Source of the DNA: JBCDJG01 sp038748065
GTDB lineage: Bacteria > Pseudomonadota > Gammaproteobacteria > Pseudomonadales > Halieaceae
Assembly (NCBI GenBank): GCA_038748065.1
Contig: JBCDJG010000026.1
Location: 1-64,000, forward strand
Length of the DNA: 64,000 nucleotides
Direction of reading: 5' to 3'
In this document: piece by piece, positions 32,595-41,868 of the stretch
Layout: each line of letters opens with the position of its first letter
How positions within the stretch are numbered: the first letter of the stretch is position 1
Made by a program: the position numbers and the translations under genes
The notes under the pieces: model-generated
Databases searched by the model: none
What the model was told of the DNA's origin: nothing
Seen by the model: the letters and a program-made list of their open reading frames with translations, nothing else

Positions 32595-35500
32595 TTAGCC
32601 GTGCAGGCCCGACAGCTGTTCCGCGACGTCCGCGAGCGGCTTCGGTCTGGATAGGGCCCAGCCCTGTAAATAATCGACGCCAAGGTCGCGAAGCATGGCG
32701 AGTGCCTCGTCATTCTCGACACACTCTGCGATGGTCTTTTGGCCCAGGAAGTGGGCCATATCATTGATTGACTGCACCATAGCCAGGTCGGTGCGGCTGT
32801 GGGGAAGTTTGCTGATAAAACTGCCGTCGATTTTTACAAAGTCAACCGGCAGCTCTCGCAGGAGGTTGTGACTGGACAGGCCGGTACCAAAGTCATCGAT
32901 GGAAAACTTGCAGCCGATGTTACGGAAAGTCCGGATGAAGTCGGCTGCCTTGACGAGATTGGTTATGGTGCCCGCTTCAGTGATCTCAAAACACAGTTGA
33001 CTGGTGCCAACGCCAAACTCTGAAATCTGTTCCAGAAGATAGTCAAGGAATGCGTCGTCGATAACCGAACTGCCAGACAGGTTGATGGCCAGGCGAGGTA
33101 CTTCCTTTTGATCATCCATCAGCTGATTGATCCACTGAAAAGCCTCGCGCACGACCCAGCGATCGATCAATGTCATGAAGCCGTAAGTCTCTGCGGATTC
33201 AATAAAGGCTTTCAGGCCAAGCTGCTCGCCATCTTTGTCGTTGACCGACAGCAGAAGCTCATAATAGGCGGCATCGGCCTCGCTACCATCGACGCGATTG
33301 CGCATGATGGGCTGGGCGCGCAGCGAGAATCGCTCATCTGCCAGCGCCATCTCCAGTTCCTCACGCGACTGCTTGCGGGATGCGACCTGACGGTCGATTT
33401 CCGATTGCTCTTCGCTGTACTCGATAACCCGATTACGGCCTTTATCTTTGGCGACTTTCATAGCGGTGCGGGCATTGTCGAGCACGTTCTCAACAGACTG
33501 ACTGTGCTGCAGCAGTGGCGCGGCACCTATCGATACCGTGAAGCTGACGCGATCACCATTGATATCAATATCGCTGTTGGCGATGTCCTCGCGAATCCGC
33601 TGGGCGAAGCGGATGCTGTCCGACATAGGCCGGTCCAGCAGTAAGATGCCGAAGGCGTCACCCTCGATCCTTGCGGAAGACGATTTACTGCTGTGTATCT
33701 GGGCCAACAGTTTGCCGAATTCTGCCAGCAGCTGGTCGCCAGCCTCGCGCCCGTACACCTGATTGACAAGCTGGAACTGGTCTACATCGAGATACAGTGC
33801 GCCGTGCTCCGAGCTCCGCTTCTGTGAGTGTCTCAGCGCTCTGCGCATCTGGTCCAGCAATGTGTCATGGTTGATCAAGCGGGTCAGACTGTCACGATTG
33901 CGGCTGAAGCTCAGGCTTTGCTGCACGCTCTCCAGCGTTGAATACATGCTTTGGTCGACCAGCGACATATCGTCTGTTGCGTTGGGCTCGCGGACGCCAC
34001 GACTCAGCTGCCTGGCAAGTTGCACGGCACTGAGATCAGCCTGTTTCTGCCCTCGCTCGTTGACGAAAATGAAGCGATTGCGAGCGGTGTTGGTCCTGGC
34101 AAGCTGCATGCGCTTCGGCCGGCCTTGCGCATCGCGATAGCTGAGCCAGGTCCCTTGAGTAAGCTCTTCGACGCGGCGAATCCAGCGTCGCAAGCGCGGC
34201 AGTTCGTCAATGCGCCTGCGTTGCGCTGACGGGTCCTGGCGGCCAAGGTCTTCGCTGGGTGAGGTGCGCGTCAGCTCCGCTTTGGCCTCTCCGCCGATGA
34301 CCTGGCGCAGCTCTTCCAGAGCAGGGCCTGGATCCGGCCCGGTTGGCACGGCGCTCGCGATCTGCTGTCCCAGCGCGTCCAGGAGGGGCTCAAGCTGTGC
34401 GGCCTGAGATTCCTGCTGCGCGGGTTCGAGGTTTACGGCACCCAGGCTCTGTACGATGCGATCAAGCGTATTGAGTTGCTCCTGCCAGGCGGCGCTGTCC
34501 GGACCCTCACGCAGCTGCGTCAGGACCAAGGTCTCGCGCAGCCCGCTGTCGACAAGGTCAATTAAGGGCCGCGGTACATCGCGCGATGCCAAACGGTCGT
34601 CGAGCGCCTGGTCTACGCGCTGGCGGGCTTGTTCCAGTCTTTCCTGTCCTTCCTCGGCACTGACAACCCGTTCGCGATTGCGCTCCGCAGCGCGCGCCTG
34701 CTGTTGTACAAGCCGGTCCACGCGCTCCAATGCCTGAGAGAACACGGCACTGTCGCGCTCATAGTTTTCCACGATATCGCTCACGATATCCCCGATACGC
34801 GATTCCAGCGCCGGGTTGGGGAAATTGGCGCTCCCCGCCACGCTTGCCAGCTTGTCGACCACCTCACGGGCGGGATGCTGTCGGTCGGCGAAAAACCGTG
34901 GCTCTAACAACGCCAGTTTGGCCAAGGGTATCTGCAGATCGTCCAGGCTGGGCTGCACGCGGCTTGAGATATCGGAGCCGGCCTGCATCGTGCCGAACAG
35001 GTTATCAACCAGGTCCAACTGGTTGAGGCTTTCGGGCGCGAGTTCAGCGCCTTCCTCGAGTGCGCCGAGTTCGGCGCCGTGGTTGGCGAGGTACTCTCGT
35101 AAGGAACCTGATTGACTGACCGCTTCGCGCGCCCCCGCGTTCGACTGCAAACTGTCTAGAGCACTTGCTAGCCCGGCGGGCGCTAGGGGCGCTTCGCTCG
35201 CGCTGTGCTTGGCAGCGGGGGCCCCCTCCGCAGCAACTGCCTGCCCTTCGGACTCTCGCAGTCGGCCGAGCGCGTTGACGACGGATTGGTAACGCTGCTC
35301 GCCGGCGTCCGCCGAGGCTGGCTGAGCCGCCTGACTCGCTGCGGGCGCATGCTTGCTGTCGCCACTCTTGCCGCTCACACCACCGACACCACTCGCGCCG
35401 GATGAGGCGGCTCGGGCTGCAGCGGCAGTCGAGGAGCCTGTCTGCGGCGCAGAGAGACGAGCCGCCTGGCTCAGCAGCGTATCCTCGCCTGCCGGGACCA

Positions 35501-36623
35501 CGCGATCTTGAGATGCGCCCAGATCGGGATGTTCCCCTGACGGCGCAGTGTCGGGGGTGTGCGGCTCAGGAGCGAGGGGTGCTTCCTTGGGTCGCGGCTC
35601 GGGCCTTCCTCCCGGGCTTGCATTGAGAAGGCTGCCTCGCGCGCGAATTTCGTCCTCTATGCCAGGCCTGATGCCCTGCGAGGCTAGCGCAGAATTCAAA
35701 GGTGCATAGTATTCATCGAGCCGCCGTATGAACTGGGATACGAAAAACTCGAAAATTGCGGGTAGTGCCTCTGCGGGGATCTTCTTGTTTTCGATCGCCT
35801 GGCGGAAAGCGCTGCAAAGCTGGGCCACGTGTATGGGCAGCCGGATGTCCGTGGGCCGGGCATCGATCAACTCTGCTGTACGGAAAATCAGGCTTTCCAG
35901 TGCTACCTGGTGCAGATCCTCGCCTACCTTGACCATTCGTGCGATGGCCAGGTGGTCTTCAAAGTCGCGCAAATCGACAAGATTGAGCGAATCAACGCTG
36001 TCAGGAATGGAAGTCGCCGCGCTGTTCAGCTGTGACCCGGCGGTGAGATCGGAGAAGTGTTCGCGAATCTTGCTCAGAAAGTCCTCTGCGATAGCCGTGC
36101 CGCCATCTTTCACAGCGTTCAAGGCTTCGTAAAAAACATCATGCCCGGATGCAACCTGGCGGGAGCTGGTGGATCTGTCGAACAGGTGTGTGGTCAGTTC
36201 CAGAAGGAACTTCTGGATCATCATGTCCAGCTGGTTAAGGCTCAGATGTTCGAAGCCAGCGATGTCTGTGCCCGCTGCACTCGCAGGAGGGGTGCCCGCT
36301 GGCTCTGCGTCTGCCGAGCCCAGGGAGCGCAGCCATGACCTGGCAGCCTGGCACTGGCCGTCGCGGAAGGATAAGGCGACGTCCCGCCCCTCAACGCCGG
36401 TCACCACGACCTCAGCAACATCGGCAAGCGCGTCGCTTCGTAGCAAACAGCGTGCGCCCGCGGGAATCCTGATTTTGTTGCCGGAGCCTGGCCGCTGGAC
36501 CAGGCGCACGGGGCCGATGGTCAGCGCGTCCTCACCCGCGAGCACAACGGGCCCGCCAAGAACGGCAGTGTCCGGCAGTTCCAGTGTTGCTTCCAGTGTA
36601 GTGGTGCCGCTTTGTACTGACAT
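32595..36623 (-). CDS. giant DUF1631 protein with degenerate GGDEF and EAL domains
   Basis: A 1342-residue cytoplasmic protein. The N-terminal part (about 1-100) is a small beta domain that may be PilZ-like; DUF1631-type helical sequence covers roughly 115-330 and 530-870 with a Ser/Ala/Pro-rich linker between them. A GGDEF domain spans about 925-1085, but its signature is EGDAF (near 986). An EAL domain spans about 1100-1335: its signature reads ELL (near 1121), DDFGTGLSS is kept, VDFVKIDGSFI is kept, and AEGVE has become AECVE. Loss of GGDEF suggests no cyclase activity; phosphodiesterase activity is uncertain. It may act as a c-di-GMP effector. Transcribed with the LuxR-type gene. Confidence 0.85.
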   Translation of the reverse strand: MSVQSGTTTLEATLELPDTAVLGGPVVLAGEDALTIGPVRLVQRPGSGNKIRIPAGARCLLRSDALADVAEVVVTGVEGRDVALSFRDGQCQAARSWLRSLGSADAEPAGTPPASAAGTDIAGFEHLSLNQLDMMIQKFLLELTTHLFDRSTSSRQVASGHDVFYEALNAVKDGGTAIAEDFLSKIREHFSDLTAGSQLNSAATSIPDSVDSLNLVDLRDFEDHLAIARMVKVGEDLHQVALESLIFRTAELIDARPTDIRLPIHVAQLCSAFRQAIENKKIPAEALPAIFEFFVSQFIRRLDEYYAPLNSALASQGIRPGIEDEIRARGSLLNASPGGRPEPRPKEAPLAPEPHTPDTAPSGEHPDLGASQDRVVPAGEDTLLSQAARLSAPQTGSSTAAAARAASSGASGVGGVSGKSGDSKHAPAASQAAQPASADAGEQRYQSVVNALGRLRESEGQAVAAEGAPAAKHSASEAPLAPAGLASALDSLQSNAGAREAVSQSGSLREYLANHGAELGALEEGAELAPESLNQLDLVDNLFGTMQAGSDISSRVQPSLDDLQIPLAKLALLEPRFFADRQHPAREVVDKLASVAGSANFPNPALESRIGDIVSDIVENYERDSAVFSQALERVDRLVQQQARAAERNRERVVSAEEGQERLEQARQRVDQALDDRLASRDVPRPLIDLVDSGLRETLVLTQLREGPDSAAWQEQLNTLDRIVQSLGAVNLEPAQQESQAAQLEPLLDALGQQIASAVPTGPDPGPALEELRQVIGGEAKAELTRTSPSEDLGRQDPSAQRRRIDELPRLRRWIRRVEELTQGTWLSYRDAQGRPKRMQLARTNTARNRFIFVNERGQKQADLSAVQLARQLSRGVREPNATDDMSLVDQSMYSTLESVQQSLSFSRNRDSLTRLINHDTLLDQMRRALRHSQKRSSEHGALYLDVDQFQLVNQVYGREAGDQLLAEFGKLLAQIHSSKSSSARIEGDAFGILLLDRPMSDSIRFAQRIREDIANSDIDINGDRVSFTVSIGAAPLLQHSQSVENVLDNARTAMKVAKDKGRNRVIEYSEEQSEIDRQVASRKQSREELEMALADERFSLRAQPIMRNRVDGSEADAAYYELLLSVNDKDGEQLGLKAFIESAETYGFMTLIDRWVVREAFQWINQLMDDQKEVPRLAINLSGSSVIDDAFLDYLLEQISEFGVGTSQLCFEITEAGTITNLVKAADFIRTFRNIGCKFSIDDFGTGLSSHNLLRELPVDFVKIDGSFISKLPHSRTDLAMVQSINDMAHFLGQKTIAECVENDEALAMLRDLGVDYLQGWALSRPKPLADVAEQLSGLHG

Positions 36624-36673
36624 ATCGCAGGTAAGTGCTTCGTTGCACCGGCCAGTATAACCCGCGAGTGCGC

Positions 36674-38896
36674 TTAGCGGCGCTGTTTTTTACGTCGACG
36701 CTTCAGCGATTTCTTCACGCGCTGCTTGGCGTCGTAATAGTGGAAGGGAATACGCCACAGACTGCCCAGCTGTGTGTCGCCGTGGCCCTGGTATCGCTTG
36801 ATAAAGTCCTCACGATCCTGCCAGTTGAGCTTGTAACAGATCCTTATCAGGTCCTGCAGACGATGGCGCGATTTAACCCGCGAACCTGGCCCCGCCCAGA
36901 TCCAGGCCCGACCGATGTCAATTAGCATAGGCTCTATTGCGCCTGTCTCGCCTTCGCGCAGTAGCAGGTTTCCCGATGACAGATCGCGATGCACTATTTG
37001 CCGATTGTGCATGGTGCAAACGAAACTGCTCAGCAGCTCGAACCATGAGGCCTTGCTCAGTCCGCGGTAGTCGCTGGCGCCATCGCGAAATGCAGCAAAG
37101 ACCTCACGGCAGGAAAAGGCCTCCGGGATGTATTCGCAAATATACCAGGAGTCTTTGATGCCACTGGAAATCGGCTCCTCGTAGAAAGCAACGGGACTCG
37201 GTGTGGCAACGCCCGCGCGCAGCATCCGGCAGGCGTTATTCCAGTGCCTGCGGCCTTTGCTGGGACGGAAACGATAGGTCAGCCGTTTTATGCCTTTCAC
37301 ACGATTGAGTTTTACAGACAGCTCTCGACCCTCGTGGCGCGGGTCGTGAATATTCCAAATCCTGTTTCGCGCGTCGCGCAGGACCCGCAGTTCATCCAGG
37401 TTCGCGATGGATTCGGGGCGCAGTTGCTCGAGCAGTGAGAGATCGGCTTGCTGGCTGCCACGCCGCAGAATTAGGGCAGACTGCCAGGGGCCGCACACTT
37501 GGTTGATCGTCAGGTAATCCGGCGTGTCTAAATGCACGGTCACAGGGACACTATTGGCCACTGGCAGGCGCTGCCAATCAAAAAGATCGTCGCGGTCGCT
37601 GCTGAAACACAGAGGGGACTCGCCAATCACCACGGGAGTGTCGATCTCGCGGCCGGTGGCGTCGCGGCAGGTTGCGCCCGCCAGCGCTGCAGCACAGGAG
37701 ACCTCCGCCAGGGGCCGAGAGCCAGCATCGCGGTACCATGCCAGGTAGCGATACTCGTTGGCTGCACGGAGCATACACAGGCTCAGACCAGACGGGTCAT
37801 GTGCGAAGCGCAGCAGTCGTGCACCCGGCAGTACAGATTGTGCCAGACGCAGCGAAGCCAGCGCTGGGGTCCGCTGAAAGCTCTCCTGCCCGCCCCGCAC
37901 CGCCGCATAGTGGGTTACCTGGTCAACCTGCGGGTACTCGCCCCCGGCATCATGGATCAGTCCATCGCGGCTGCATATCAAGGGCCCCCAGTAGACTCTG
38001 CGAAGCGCTGTGCTGCCTGCCGCCAGTGCGATGAAACGCAGGAGATAATCAGAGGCTTTGCGCTCGGGCCATGCATTGCGCCGGGCGAGGCGTTTGCTTG
38101 TCCACAGGGTATAGGCACAGGCAAAGATCTCGCTGCCCCGCCGGCTGCCAATGTCGGCAAGGATACGAGCTTTCTTGATCAGGTTGAGTTTAAGGACGCC
38201 AGCCAGCGGCCAGCCCAGAACACGATGGTCCCAGGCCTCAGGTTCCACCACGCGTTCAACGAAGAGGTTGTCGCTGTGAACATCGGGGGCGCCTCCCGAC
38301 CGGCGCATGAGTCCCAAGAGCACGAGGTTATACAAGGGTTCAAAGTCTGACACGTTGGGCCCCGCCAGCTTGAGGCCCTGGCTGGCGGCCACCTGTTTGG
38401 CAATGCGCCAGGTCGCAATATAGGAACGCGGGCTAAAACCTGACCAGCGACGGCGATTGGGTGTGGCACCAATCTCGAAGGTCTCAACGCCGTCGCCGTA
38501 ACGTTCAAAAACTGTTTCCACAAATGCTTGCCAGCGCTGCTGCACCGCGGCGTCAGCTGCCATCTGCCCCGCGTCGTCACGGGGGGGCAGTAACTTCAGC
38601 CAGACCTTAAAGCCGCCTGCAAGCAGGCTGTCCAGCAGTCGTGCGGCCGGACCGTCCGGGCTGTCATAGCTAAAGTCCATCCGCACCTGATAAATCTTCA
38701 GCTTGTTCAGTTCACTGAGGATAAAGGCATCGGTTTCAGGATCGGTAGCTGCAGCCACGTTCACGCCAAGAAAGTCAGACGGTATGTCGTGATCGGTGGT
38801 GGGTGTATCGCTCAGTCGCAAGAGCGCCGGAATCGCCGCCAGCGCGCTCAATAACTCCAGCAATGCCGGCCGCAGAAAGTTCCCAGTCGGGCTCAT
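36674..38896 (-). CDS. glycosidase-like domain fused to a WaaP/Kdo-kinase-like domain
   Basis: A 740-residue protein in two parts. The C-terminal third (about 520-730) is a lipopolysaccharide-kinase (WaaP/InaA) type fold: QIVHRDLSSGNLLL holds the catalytic loop (D near 635) and MLIDIGRAWIW holds the metal-binding Asp in a DIG form. The N-terminal part (about 35-400) reads like a TIM-barrel glycoside hydrolase (FLGVNVAAATDPETDAF, KVWLKLLPPRDD, VETFEIGATPNRRRWSG, LKLAGPNVSDFEP), closest in style to GH39 or related barrels, although the usual second catalytic Glu is not obvious. Fusion of these two domains is unusual. It overlaps the PQQ dehydrogenase stop by four bases (ATGA), so they are co-translated. 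It may modify surface glycans. Confidence 0.6.
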   Translation of the reverse strand: MSPTGNFLRPALLELLSALAAIPALLRLSDTPTTDHDIPSDFLGVNVAAATDPETDAFILSELNKLKIYQVRMDFSYDSPDGPAARLLDSLLAGGFKVWLKLLPPRDDAGQMAADAAVQQRWQAFVETVFERYGDGVETFEIGATPNRRRWSGFSPRSYIATWRIAKQVAASQGLKLAGPNVSDFEPLYNLVLLGLMRRSGGAPDVHSDNLFVERVVEPEAWDHRVLGWPLAGVLKLNLIKKARILADIGSRRGSEIFACAYTLWTSKRLARRNAWPERKASDYLLRFIALAAGSTALRRVYWGPLICSRDGLIHDAGGEYPQVDQVTHYAAVRGGQESFQRTPALASLRLAQSVLPGARLLRFAHDPSGLSLCMLRAANEYRYLAWYRDAGSRPLAEVSCAAALAGATCRDATGREIDTPVVIGESPLCFSSDRDDLFDWQRLPVANSVPVTVHLDTPDYLTINQVCGPWQSALILRRGSQQADLSLLEQLRPESIANLDELRVLRDARNRIWNIHDPRHEGRELSVKLNRVKGIKRLTYRFRPSKGRRHWNNACRMLRAGVATPSPVAFYEEPISSGIKDSWYICEYIPEAFSCREVFAAFRDGASDYRGLSKASWFELLSSFVCTMHNRQIVHRDLSSGNLLLREGETGAIEPMLIDIGRAWIWAGPGSRVKSRHRLQDLIRICYKLNWQDREDFIKRYQGHGDTQLGSLWRIPFHYYDAKQRVKKSLKRRRKKQRR

Positions 38897-40902
38897 GGCA
38901 AGGCGAAGGCCATGAGTGCGTCACCCGGTTCGGACCAGCCGTGACCGCCGGCAGCGATAACAATGTACTGTCGCCCACCGGGGCGAGCCCGATAAGTCAT
39001 TGGTGTCGCATTCCCCGCGTAGGGCAGGTGATAGCGCCAAAGCTGTTCACCGCTGGACGAATCAAAGGCGCGGAAATAGCCATCAGTGGACGCGCCGATG
39101 AAGAGCAGGCCACCGGCGGTAACAAGCGGCCCACCGGTATTAGGGGAGCCGGCTTCAAACCAGAAAGGCCAGCTCGCCTGGCCACGCGTGGTGCCCAGCG
39201 GCCTGCGCCAAAGTGTCTCCCCGGATACAAGATGTACCGCCGTCAGGCTGCCCCAGGGCCTTGGATTACAGGGTGCGCCGAGGGGAGACATCAGGGGAAA
39301 GCGCTCTACGCCATAGGGCGAGCCTGTCATGGGATAGAACTCCTGCGGATAGGCCCCCTGCGGATTGCGCTCATCATAATCAGGGCGCGGAATCAGCTTG
39401 ACCACTGCAGCGAGGTGCATCTGGTTGAGGAAGAGCACCTTGGCCTCGGGGTCAATGGCCACGCCGCCCCAGTTACTGCCGCCGGTGGTATGCGGGTACA
39501 GCACGCTCCCCTCCAATGATGGCGGGGTGAACATGCCGTCGTTGCGATACTGGGCAAGCTGTTGCTGACAGTTTCGTCGGTCAAAGCCTAAAAAGCCGTC
39601 CATGTCGTCGGCGCTCAACTGCGCCGGTAAGTGCAGCGGTGGCGGGTGGGTAGGAAAGGGCTGAGTGGGGGAAAGCTGTTCTCCAGGGACACCATCCTGT
39701 GGCACGGCACGCTCCTCCACCGGATAGAGAGGTTCGCCACTCTCCCTGTCCAGGAGGAAAACGTGACCCATCTTGGTGGCCTGGGCCAGAGCCGGGCGTC
39801 CCGCGCCGACGCCAGGGAGTTGGAAAAGGGTCGGCTGAGACGGCACATCGTAATCCCAGACATCATGGTGCACTGTCTGAAACGACCAGGCGACTTCGCC
39901 ACTTGACGCATGGAGAGCCACCACTGAGGAGCCAAAATGATCAATGCCGTCGCGGTCACCGCCATAAAGGTCCGGAGCAGGGTTGCCGGTGGGGACAAAT
40001 ACCAGCCCGCGTTGTGGATCGCCCGAAATTGGCGCCCAGACGTTAGGTGTACCCAGGTGGTAGCGAAGATCGCCGAGTGCATCTCGGTGACGCGATTTAT
40101 AGTCGTCTGTGATCGGCTCCCACGCCCAAACCAGGTCACCACTGCGCGTATCAAAAGCTCTTACCACGCCGCTGGGTACATCGCGCCGCTCATTATCCGG
40201 GACAGTGGCGCCAACGACAGCAATATTATCAATGATGAAGGGTGGCGACGTGGGGTAATACTCCCCGGGTTTGGCGCCGGCAATGTCGATTTTTAGCGCG
40301 ACCCGACCGTTGTCGCCGAAGTCCGCACAGGGGACGCCCGTCGAAGCATCCAATGCAATCAATTCCGCATCGCGGGTGCCGTAAATAATGCGGCGTTGGC
40401 AGGCTGCACCCGGCTCGATGTCGGTCGCCTGCCAGAGCGCGACACCACGGCAAATAACCGGATAGAGTCCGCTGTGCCGATTCTCGACCTCGGGGTCGAA
40501 GCGCCAGCGCTCCTCGCCGGTTTCGGCGTCGAGGGCGAACACGCGACCAAAGGGTGTGCAGTAATACAGGGTATTACCCTCGACCAGGGGTGTAACCTGG
40601 AACGAGGTAAAGCCCCATTCACCGCGGCCGTCAGAGATATCGCCCGATCGATGCGTCCAGGCCGGCTTGAGTCGCTCTACGTTTGTGCGATCAATGTCCG
40701 CCAGGGTCGAAAAGCGCGCCGCGTTTTCGCCGCCATACTGAAGCCAGGGAGCGGGCAGTGTCGCGGGCGAGGTGTCGGGCGGCGTTTCCGCTGCGCCCGT
40801 GCCGCAGGCAGCGACAACTGCACCCACGCAGACGGCCGTTAAGCTGAGCAGCAGCTTTTTCAGGGGCCTTCTACAGGACCTCGTCAGAACCTTACTGCGC
40901 AT
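38893..40902 (-). CDS. PQQ-dependent dehydrogenase, lipoprotein
   Basis: A 669-residue quinoprotein of the membrane glucose/quinate dehydrogenase-like class. The N-terminus is a lipoprotein signal (KKLLLSLTAVCVGAVVAAC, lipobox VVAAC) instead of the five-helix anchor of E. coli Gcd. Beta-propeller repeats start with LQYGGENAARFSTLADIDR and end with GRQYIVIAAGGHGWSEPGD. No CxxCH haem motif is present, so electrons would go to a separate acceptor. It oxidises an alcohol or sugar in the periplasm; substrate unknown. No PQQ biosynthesis genes are in the window. It follows the SDR gene without a gap. Confidence 0.85.
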   Translation of the reverse strand: MRSKVLTRSCRRPLKKLLLSLTAVCVGAVVAACGTGAAETPPDTSPATLPAPWLQYGGENAARFSTLADIDRTNVERLKPAWTHRSGDISDGRGEWGFTSFQVTPLVEGNTLYYCTPFGRVFALDAETGEERWRFDPEVENRHSGLYPVICRGVALWQATDIEPGAACQRRIIYGTRDAELIALDASTGVPCADFGDNGRVALKIDIAGAKPGEYYPTSPPFIIDNIAVVGATVPDNERRDVPSGVVRAFDTRSGDLVWAWEPITDDYKSRHRDALGDLRYHLGTPNVWAPISGDPQRGLVFVPTGNPAPDLYGGDRDGIDHFGSSVVALHASSGEVAWSFQTVHHDVWDYDVPSQPTLFQLPGVGAGRPALAQATKMGHVFLLDRESGEPLYPVEERAVPQDGVPGEQLSPTQPFPTHPPPLHLPAQLSADDMDGFLGFDRRNCQQQLAQYRNDGMFTPPSLEGSVLYPHTTGGSNWGGVAIDPEAKVLFLNQMHLAAVVKLIPRPDYDERNPQGAYPQEFYPMTGSPYGVERFPLMSPLGAPCNPRPWGSLTAVHLVSGETLWRRPLGTTRGQASWPFWFEAGSPNTGGPLVTAGGLLFIGASTDGYFRAFDSSSGEQLWRYHLPYAGNATPMTYRARPGGRQYIVIAAGGHGWSEPGDALMAFALP

Positions 40903-41679
40903 CTAGTTTTCCGCATTGGCTGCGTCAAGGAACGCGGGTTTCTCGCCGCCGCCGTGAACCGCAAAGTGGGTACCACTGACATACTCCGATAACGGCGATG
41001 CCAGGAACAGGCAGGCATTTCCGATATCTTCGGGAATCGCCATTCGGCCCATGGGGATGGTCGCACCTACGGCAGCGATCCCTTCCTCGTCGCCGTAATG
41101 CAGATGGGACTGTTCGGTGCGAGTCAGCCCGACAATGAGGCCGTTGACGCGAACCTTCGGGGCCCACTCGACAGCCAGCGAGGCTCCCAGGTTGACCAGG
41201 CCCGCTTTAGCGGCGCCGTAGGCCGCGGTGCCGGGCGATGGACGCAGGGTGCTGACACTGGCGATGTTAATGATGCTGCCGCCGTGCTGCTGAGCCTGCA
41301 TGACGCGATTGGCCACTTGTGCGAAGTTCAACGGCGCAATCAGGTTGAGCCGTATAATGGCTTCCGAGAAACGCGGCGACGCCGTGGCAGCGTCTGCATA
41401 GGGGGCGCCGCCGGCATTGTTGACCAGGGTGTCCAGGCCGCCGAAACGATCCACCGTGAAGGCGACGCAGTTCTCGACCTGCTCATAATCGCGGACATCA
41501 CAGGGCGTAAACACCGCCGCACGGTCGCCGACCGTGGGGACTTCATCCGGTTCGGAGCGACCGCAAATTACCACGTTCGCACCATAGGCAAGGAAGCGCT
41601 GCGTGATACCACGCCCCACGCCCTTGCCACCGCCGGTAACCAGAATGGTCCTGCCGGTAAAGTCGAAGGGATTGTCCAT
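40903..41679 (-). CDS. short-chain dehydrogenase/reductase
   Basis: A 258-residue classical SDR. Cofactor motif ILVTGGGKGVGRGI (TGxxxGxG), structural NNAGGAPYADA, and catalytic YGAAK after ASVSTLRPS. The ATG at 41679 follows GGAG; an upstream ATG at 41694 adds five residues and has no better SD. It is the first gene of a five-gene minus-strand run and is divergent from the F420 operon. The cofactor is probably NAD(P); nothing in the sequence points to F420. Substrate unknown. Confidence 0.85.
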   Translation of the reverse strand: MDNPFDFTGRTILVTGGGKGVGRGITQRFLAYGANVVICGRSEPDEVPTVGDRAAVFTPCDVRDYEQVENCVAFTVDRFGGLDTLVNNAGGAPYADAATASPRFSEAIIRLNLIAPLNFAQVANRVMQAQQHGGSIINIASVSTLRPSPGTAAYGAAKAGLVNLGASLAVEWAPKVRVNGLIVGLTRTEQSHLHYGDEEGIAAVGATIPMGRMAIPEDIGNACLFLASPLSEYVSGTHFAVHGGGEKPAFLDAANAEN

Positions 41680-41733
41680 AAGGTGGAGCTCCAAAATAAA
41701 GCGGCACTGGGTCAGTTTGCCAGCCGTGGGAAG

Positions 41734-41762
41734 TTGTCGTTATTGGCGCCTTTCACTTAACA
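41734..41762 (+). promoter_or_regulatory. candidate promoter of the F420 operon
   Basis: TTGTCG at 41734-41739 and TTAACA at 41757-41762 with a 17-base spacer, in the only non-coding gap before cofE. The -10 is a poor match; treat as tentative. Confidence 0.25.
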
Positions 41763-41868
41763 TGCCCGGGCGCCGCTCATCGTAACCGCGGTGGACCTGA
41801 TTGGAAACAACTGCTATGGCAAAAACGACGACGCTCGCCAACGCGGCCTACTGCCGGTCCAGCCGCTA

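Noticed and set aside
40903..41679. SDR as an F420-dependent reductase because of its place
   Set aside because: It has the ordinary TGxxxGxG and YxxxK motifs of NAD(P)-dependent SDRs; nothing indicates F420 binding.
41816..41868. ATG at 41816 as the cofE start
   Set aside because: It is out of frame with the CofE coding sequence; only GTG codons are in frame.
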